A DNA stretch of 64,000 nt from Atherix ibis (taxonomy: Eukaryota; Arthropoda; Insecta; Diptera; Athericidae), in assembly GCA_958298945.1 (NCBI GenBank), contig OY282609.1, forward strand, positions 43,693,893 to 43,757,892. The letters run 5' to 3'. A program made the translations under genes and the position numbers. The notes beneath the pieces were generated by a model. It was given only the letters and a program-made list of their open reading frames with translations. It was not told the origin of the DNA and searched no databases. Within the stretch, counting starts at the first letter, position 1, and the number at the start of each line of letters is the position of its first letter. Shown in pieces: positions 58,345 through 64,000 of the stretch.

Positions 58345-61300
58345 AGTCTTGAGACTGCTTCAAGTAAATGCACAGCGATCTCAGGCTGTTTCTCAGGAAA
58401 TTAATGCAGAACTGATTAGGGGACGAAATAACATCGTATTGGCGCAGGAACCTTATTGCTATCGTGGCAAGGTTAGGGGATATGGGCCAAAAACTACGAT
58501 TATTGAAGAGTGCGGTACCGGTAGGAACACGAATCCACAAGCAGCAATAATATTCAATAGTGGCGTCTACACTGCGTTAAAAGTTGAAAAACTTTGTGAT
58601 ACTCACACTGTGGTAGTCCAGATAATTTTTCCTGAAGGAGAGATCTACCTAGTCTCCTCATATTTTCAATATGCATGGAAAATCGACAGAAGGTTAGAAA
58701 GGATAGGGAAAATCCTTGAATTTCTGAGGGGAAAACCTATCATTATAGCAATAGATGCAAATGCTTGCTCGCCGCTATGGGATCCTAAATGTGCTACTAG
58801 GTCTCAAAATGATAGACGACTGTCGAGAGGTAGAAAGCTTGAAGCGCTCATATTATCAAAGGGACTAACAGTGTTAAATAAACCGGAACAGGGACCTACA
58901 TATGTAGGGAATAATGGGAGACCAGGATCAAATATTGATGTAACACTGGCAACTCCCGCAGCTGTCAGGTTGGTGAAGGGGTGGAAAATCCTCAAAAACC
59001 TGACAAGCAGTGACCATGAAACTATTGAAATATTACTTGAGTGGAAAAACCGTGACCCTAATTATGCGGAAACACTATTCAAAGATAGGTTCAACACCAA
59101 GAGGGCAAACTGGGCGGTCTTTAGATCGGTTCTGCGGGATAATATTAGCAGAGAAGGCCTGAGAAACGGAACTCAACATCTCAAAGCTGATGAGATGGTT
59201 GAGAAAATGCGCAAGTGCATTTTGACCGCGAGTGAGAGTGCAATGAAGCGGCGTAAATGGCACAGTAGAATGTCTCCTGGGTGGTCTGTAGAGGTCACCA
59301 AGAGCAAGCAAAGTGCGTATAGGGCACGCAGATACCTGCAACGGAATAGAGACCCTAACAAAAGAAAGACACTTCTCCTGGAATATAGGACGGCTCTTGG
59401 GAATTACAAAAGGCTACTCAGAACTGAAAGACAAGAAAAATGGAAGGAACTAGTCAAGGCAAGTGCAGAAAAGAACCCATGGGGTATCCCCTATAAGTCT
59501 GTTCTCTCTAGAATCAGGAGAGAAGAACCACTGTATACAGTGGAAGGACCAAATGGACACAGTCACACATGGGAGGAGACTGCTGAAATACTATTGCAGT
59601 CACTGGCTCCTGATGATAACTCCAGTGACTCAGCGGAGCAAACTCTCTGGAGACAGCAAATGGATCAGAGAGTACTCGATAGGAGTAATAGTAAAACACT
59701 CAGGAGAGTAACAGCACCTGAACTCACTAGAGCAGTGGGGAGGTTCAAGAATGGAAAAGCTCCAGGTCCAGATGGCATTGAGGTGGAGATACTCAAAAAT
59801 GTTGTCCTGACTGAGTCTGAAACAATGGTCCGGTTGTATAATAAGTGCCTTACGGAGGGTACGTTCCCAAAGATATGGAAAGTTGGCTCCATGAGAGCAA
59901 TAATAAAGGGGGAAGATAAAGATAAATCTGACCCAAAATCGTACCGTCCGATATGCCTTCTACCAGTAGCGGGTAAGGTGCTCGAGCGTCTGATACTTAA
60001 TAGATTAGAACCAACGCTGAGCTCTGAGATGCATGTTGCGAAGAGACAATATGGGTTTAAAGCTTCGAGGGGAACGGAAGATGCTATCTGCGAGGTGAGA
60101 AAATTAGTTGCTTCTGCGAAAAGTAAATATGTACTCGCAGTAGCATTCGACATTAAAGGAGCATTTGATAACCTGTGGTGGCCTGCGATTATGCATGAGC
60201 TACGGGAAAGGAATTCTCCGCAACAATTGTATGATATAATACGAAGCTACCTTAAGGATAGAAGGGTAATGATGCTTTCCAGACATAAAGAGGTTGGCAA
60301 ATTGGTCACCAAGGGATGCCCGCAGGGGTCAGTACTTGGTCCCAGTCTCTGGAACCTGGGCTTCGATGACCTTATCAGAAGACTTGAGAAGGATAAGATA
60401 ACACCAGTAGCCTATGCAGATGACATTGTGGTGCTGGTGGAGGGCAGCAGTAGGGCTGAAATTGAAAATCAAGCCTCTCAAGTGGCATCTGAAATAGAAT
60501 CATGGTGTGAAACTCGAAAGCTTAAGCTTGCAAGTGAGAAAACGCAGATGATTCTGTTAAAGGGAAAATTAAAGCGACCTCCAGCTATAAGACTACAAGG
60601 GAAAAGAATTGGAGCAACAAGTAGTTTGAAATACCTAGGAATATGGTTGGAACAAGGAAATGCATCAAAAAGGCATGCTGCAGAAACGTCAGCCAAAGTA
60701 AAGAAGGCATACAACCGACTCGTAAATATATCGAGAAACGAATGGGGACTAAGACACTATGCGAAACTTACTATATATAAGGGACTTGATGTGCCATTAC
60801 TTACGTATGGTGCCATTGGATGGGCCGATAGAATCAACGCCATCAACTTAAAAGTCATTAAGTCTGCACAACGAATGGCGTTGATTTCTATAGCAGGAGC
60901 ATATAGAACTACTTCATATGACTCACTGTGCACTCTCACTGGGCAGATGCCAATAGCTTTAAAGGCCTTGCAGAGACTTTATGCCTATAAGCTACGGAGG
61001 GGAGAACAATTCTCATTGGATGCAGAAGTGTTCGGCGAAACGCCGGAAAGTGCTTCTAAAGCAGCTGCAAGACTTGAGAAATTGTTCTATAAAAGATGGC
61101 AAATGCAATGGGAAAATAGCCAGCAGGGAAGAATAACATTTGAATTCTTCCCGAGCGTGGAGGACCGAAGGCAAATGCATTGGATAAAACTCGATGAATA
61201 TGTCACACAATTTCTAACGGGTCATGGCAAGTTTAAGGCCAAGCTAAATGGGTTTAACCTAGAAGCTAACCCAGAATGTGCATGTGGAAGGGACGAGACC

Positions 61301-61480
61301 TCAATGCATTTGCTACTAGAATGCAGACTCTTTAACGAAGAAAGAAAGCAGCTTATAGCCGGATGTAGGGCACAAGGCACTAAGTGGCCAGCAAAACCCC
61401 AAGAGCTGGTAACGGAAAAGCTGTATTCAGTCTTCAGGGAATATACAAGGAGGGTAATGATGAAGAAGAAGCAGTATTAA
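58334..61480 (+). CDS. R1-B ORF2, APE endonuclease and reverse transcriptase
   Basis: 1,048 residues from the ATG at 58334, 11 nt inside ORF1 and in the +1 frame. The frame is open further upstream (to 58181), but that part only shadows ORF1. The endonuclease shows AQEPYCYRG (Q38, E39), AIDANACSPLWD (D141, N143) and SDHE (D227, H228). RT blocks: APGPDGIEVEIL, SYRPICLLPVAGKVLERL, RQYGFKASRGTEDA, FDIKGAFDNLWW (D606), GCPQGSVLGPSLWN and YADD at 694-697. The C-terminal motif is C982-x-C984-x7-H992-x4-C997. Everything needed for target-primed reverse transcription appears present. Confidence 0.95.
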   Translation: MDSKVLRLLQVNAQRSQAVSQEINAELIRGRNNIVLAQEPYCYRGKVRGYGPKTTIIEECGTGRNTNPQAAIIFNSGVYTALKVEKLCDTHTVVVQIIFPEGEIYLVSSYFQYAWKIDRRLERIGKILEFLRGKPIIIAIDANACSPLWDPKCATRSQNDRRLSRGRKLEALILSKGLTVLNKPEQGPTYVGNNGRPGSNIDVTLATPAAVRLVKGWKILKNLTSSDHETIEILLEWKNRDPNYAETLFKDRFNTKRANWAVFRSVLRDNISREGLRNGTQHLKADEMVEKMRKCILTASESAMKRRKWHSRMSPGWSVEVTKSKQSAYRARRYLQRNRDPNKRKTLLLEYRTALGNYKRLLRTERQEKWKELVKASAEKNPWGIPYKSVLSRIRREEPLYTVEGPNGHSHTWEETAEILLQSLAPDDNSSDSAEQTLWRQQMDQRVLDRSNSKTLRRVTAPELTRAVGRFKNGKAPGPDGIEVEILKNVVLTESETMVRLYNKCLTEGTFPKIWKVGSMRAIIKGEDKDKSDPKSYRPICLLPVAGKVLERLILNRLEPTLSSEMHVAKRQYGFKASRGTEDAICEVRKLVASAKSKYVLAVAFDIKGAFDNLWWPAIMHELRERNSPQQLYDIIRSYLKDRRVMMLSRHKEVGKLVTKGCPQGSVLGPSLWNLGFDDLIRRLEKDKITPVAYADDIVVLVEGSSRAEIENQASQVASEIESWCETRKLKLASEKTQMILLKGKLKRPPAIRLQGKRIGATSSLKYLGIWLEQGNASKRHAAETSAKVKKAYNRLVNISRNEWGLRHYAKLTIYKGLDVPLLTYGAIGWADRINAINLKVIKSAQRMALISIAGAYRTTSYDSLCTLTGQMPIALKALQRLYAYKLRRGEQFSLDAEVFGETPESASKAAARLEKLFYKRWQMQWENSQQGRITFEFFPSVEDRRQMHWIKLDEYVTQFLTGHGKFKAKLNGFNLEANPECACGRDETSMHLLLECRLFNEERKQLIAGCRAQGTKWPAKPQELVTEKLYSVFREYTRRVMMKKKQY

Positions 61481-62014
61481 TAAAATTAATACTCTTCGCT
61501 GGGTAAGATATGTAAAGATATCAAAAAAAAGGGGGAAATTTATTCGCGGGTAGGAAAAGACTTTCAAAGCGGTCGCAGCTCGGGTTACGATGACAAGCTG
61601 AGTAAGCAATAACTAGAGCCATATAGCTCTAGCTATTAAGTTCACCGGTACTTGTAGGGTGCAACCTGGAAATCCGGTAGATGTTCCGTCAGGAACTCGA
61701 ACGGGTCATCGCACCGTATATAGAGAAATCTATATAAAACGCGTACCTCGGGAGTCAAGGAGCCCCCCATTTATGGGCCTTGACAATGGCGTAGGATTCG
61801 AGGTGGTTGTGGTAAAATTTAAGTCGACTAGCTAGGGTCGCAACCCCAAGGGTGGGTGTTGAAACAGTCTGCACATTGTTTCAAAAATCCCGTTAGTTTC
61901 TAAAACTAAAAAAAAACATGCCTATCTCCGGAGCTTTAAGCAAAGGAGAAGAGAGTTTGGCCAACTGGCTGCGGAAATCTCGAAAGGCAACACGAAGTAG
62001 CGTGCAAGTAGGAA
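61481..62014 (+). other. R1-B 3' UTR
   Basis: 534 nt. Its distal part (AAGGGTGGGTGTTGAAAC, CCGTTAGTTTCTAAAACTA, AGAGTTTGGCCAACTGGC, CACGAAGTAGCGTG, GTAGGAAT) is mirrored in the short elements. It is therefore the likely recognition region for the R1-B reverse transcriptase. Confidence 0.85.

Positions 62015-62028
<14 letters not shown>
62015..62028 (+). repeat. R1 target 14-mer (TSD), right of R1-B
   Basis: TGTCCCTATCTACT joining R1-B to 28S. Confidence 0.95.
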
Positions 62029-62065
<37 letters not shown>

Positions 62066-62698
62066 TAATTAGCGGGGAAAGAAGACCCTGTTGAGTTTGA
62101 CTCTAATCTGGCAATGTAAGGAGACCTAAGAGGTGTAGCATAAGTGGGAGATATTAAATTTCGATTTAATATCAACAATGAAATACCACTACTCTTATTG
62201 TTTCCTTACTTACTTGATTAAATGGAACGTGTATTATATACATAGCCATTCTTAAAATGTATTTATATGTTTTTATGGTGTTTTGTTTTGATACAAGTTT
62301 CTTGTTTGAAATATTATGAGTTTGTTATACATACCAAACAAATTATAATGAAATTATAATTTTTGCTTTTGTGAATTTTAAAATATTAGTTTAATTCGGT
62401 ATAACTCTTATACTTAGATATGATCCAATTCAAGGACATTTCCAGGTAGGGAGTTTGACTGGGGCGGTACATCTCTCAAATAATAACGGAGGTGTCCCAA
62501 GGCCAGCTCAGTGCGGACAGAAACCACACATAGAGCAAAAGGACAAATGCTGACTTGATCTCGGTATTCAGTACATACAGAGACAGCAAAAGCTCGGCCT
62601 ATCGATCCTTTTGGTTTAAAGAGTTTTTAACAAGAGGTGTCAGAAAAATTACCACAGGGATAACTGGCTTGTGGCGGCCAAGCGTTCATAGCGACGTC

Positions 62699-62751
<53 letters not shown>

Positions 62752-62775
62752 CAAGCGTTGGATTGTTCACCCATA

Positions 62776-62816
<41 letters not shown>

Positions 62817-63302
62817 TAGTTTTACCCTACTGATGACAAATATAGTTATTACAACAGCATTCCTGCGTAGTACGAGAGGAACCGCAGGTACGGACAATTG
62901 GTACAATACTTGTTCGAGAGAACAGTGGTATGATGCTACGTCCGCTGGATTATGCCTGAACGCCTCTAAGGTCGTATCCGTGCTGGATTGTAATAATAGT
63001 AATGGGGTTAATTATATTATATGGTAATATGACGTTGTAAGCTAGACTACATAAGTAATTTAGCGAAAATGTTTTTTACCGAAACCAATTAGTAATATAA
63101 TATGGGTAATGTGTTTCTTATTATGCACGAGATTCATGTTAAGTGCCAATTATATAATACAAATTGTTTTCATATATAATGTAATACCTTGAATCAATTG
63201 TAAACGACTTTGGTATCGGGCAAGGTGTTGTTAATGGAAGAGCAGCTACCATACTGCGATCCACTGAAACTTAACCTATGCTCGATGATTCGAATATTTA
63301 CT
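62029..63302 (+). rRNA. 28S rRNA: 28S rRNA, 3' segment (unit 3)
   Basis: Same span as 52824-54097 in unit 2, with very few differences (for example AAAAGGACAAATG for AAAAGGGCAAATG near 62541). All of unit 3 upstream of the R1 site (18S, ITS, 5.8S, 28S 5' part) is missing; R1 sequences and a truncated IGS stand there. It can only be a remnant. Confidence 0.95.
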
Positions 63303-64000
63303 ATGCAGATATATAAATATATATATATGTGTATTAAATATAAGGTAGCAGGTATAATATTTATACTTGTTATGTATTAATAATTATTTATTAGTTGCGG
63401 AGGATGGGTGATGGATATATGATGTATTATATACTTATAAGAAAAAGTATTAATAAGTATTTACACTTATATTAATTATGGCTTTAAAAAATAATATAAT
63501 ATTATATATTTTTTTAAAAAGAACTTATCATAATAATAATAATTATATGATATAATATATAAAATCATTTTGATAAAAGTTTTTAACTTTAACATATTGA
63601 TATTGTATTGTTGGTTGTTGTGTTGGAATAATAAGTATTTACTAATTTATATTTCTATTTTTGGTTTAATGTATAAATATACTTATAATTATGAGAACTT
63701 AATATGATATATATAAGATCTTATATATGATCATTTTGATGAATGGTTGAAATAAACATTAACATATTATTATTGTCATTTATAATTGTTGGGTAAATAT
63801 ACTTATATAAATAAGAATTTAATATGAAATATAATAAAATCATTTTGATGGATAGAAGAAAGAAGGTGGCAATAAACTTTAACATTAAAGTATATTGATA
63901 TTGTATTGGATCATTATATATCTCTATACATAAGATCAATTAGTTGGATGGATGGTGGGCAATAAGCATTAACTTATTTTTAGTTAATGTATAAATAATG
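63303..64000 (+). other. Intergenic spacer (after unit 3), cut by window end
   Basis: AT-rich spacer colinear with the start of the two earlier IGS copies. It shares ATTTACTAATTTATATT with the second rather than the first. No gene. It stops before the 174-bp subrepeats. Confidence 0.88.

Larger units (their letters stand above)
56275..62014 (+). mobile_element. R1: R1-B, full-length R1 retrotransposon of a second lineage
   Basis: 5,740 bp flanked by exact 14-bp target copies. The 5' UTR is 654 nt and opens with a hairpin (AGTTC/GAACT and TTTGA/TCAAA, 56275-56301). ORF1 and ORF2 overlap by 11 nt. The 534-nt 3' UTR ends GTAGGAAT without poly(A). Protein sequences clearly differ from R1-A, and base composition is more AT rich. 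Both ORFs are intact, so it may be active. Confidence 0.95.

Overview
This window is nuclear DNA from an insect, almost certainly a fly (Diptera). It holds the edge of a ribosomal RNA gene (rDNA) locus joined to a large satellite array. The fly assignment rests on a separate 30-nt 2S rRNA after each 5.8S gene. That split is known from Brachycera and some lower Diptera such as Sciaroidea, and is absent from mosquitoes. Retrotransposons of the arthropod 28S-specific families R1 and R2, at their exact target sites, agree with this. The very AT-rich spacers suggest a midge or gnat, but I cannot name the species.

Layout. (1) 1-29637: one continuous tandem array of a 26-bp satellite, about 1,140 monomers in one orientation, with nested higher-order duplications (728 bp, 415 bp, 1,350 bp, 1,296 bp and a segmental copy of about 6 kb). 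(2) 29638-39619, rDNA unit 1: 18S lacking its first ~670 nt and fused to the satellite, ITS1, a 5.8S with a 26-bp internal duplication, 2S, ITS2, and 28S. The 28S is interrupted by a decayed R2, then by two short R1-type sequences and a 486-bp deletion. (3) 39620-41631: intergenic spacer (IGS) with 174-bp subrepeats. (4) 41632-54097, rDNA unit 2: full-length 18S, intact 5.8S and 2S, then a 28S that has lost the end of ITS2 and its own first ~460 nt. It carries a full-length R1 (R1-A, two intact ORFs) followed by a short R1-like element. (5) 54098-55370: a truncated IGS that runs straight into R1 sequences. (6) 55396-63302, rDNA unit 3: only the 28S part downstream of the R1 site, preceded by a stack of a 433-bp R1 tail, a short element and a second full-length R1 of another lineage (R1-B, two intact ORFs). 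(7) 63303-64000: start of the next IGS.

The only plausible protein-coding genes are those of the retrotransposons. R1-A and R1-B each have a Gag-like ORF1 with three zinc knuckles and an ORF2 with APE-type endonuclease, reverse transcriptase and a C-terminal CCHC motif; both look complete. R2 has several stops, a frame change and an altered RT motif.

None of the three rRNA units could make a complete functional set. The window reads as a decaying rDNA margin in which retrotransposons stack on the same 14-bp R1 target, separated by single copies of that target. Three short elements share the 3' tail of R1-B and look like parasites of its machinery; one contains pieces matching 28S rRNA. The satellite monomer resembles a segment of 18S, so it may have arisen from rDNA. 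All of this assumes the assembly is correct, which is a real concern in such repetitive DNA.
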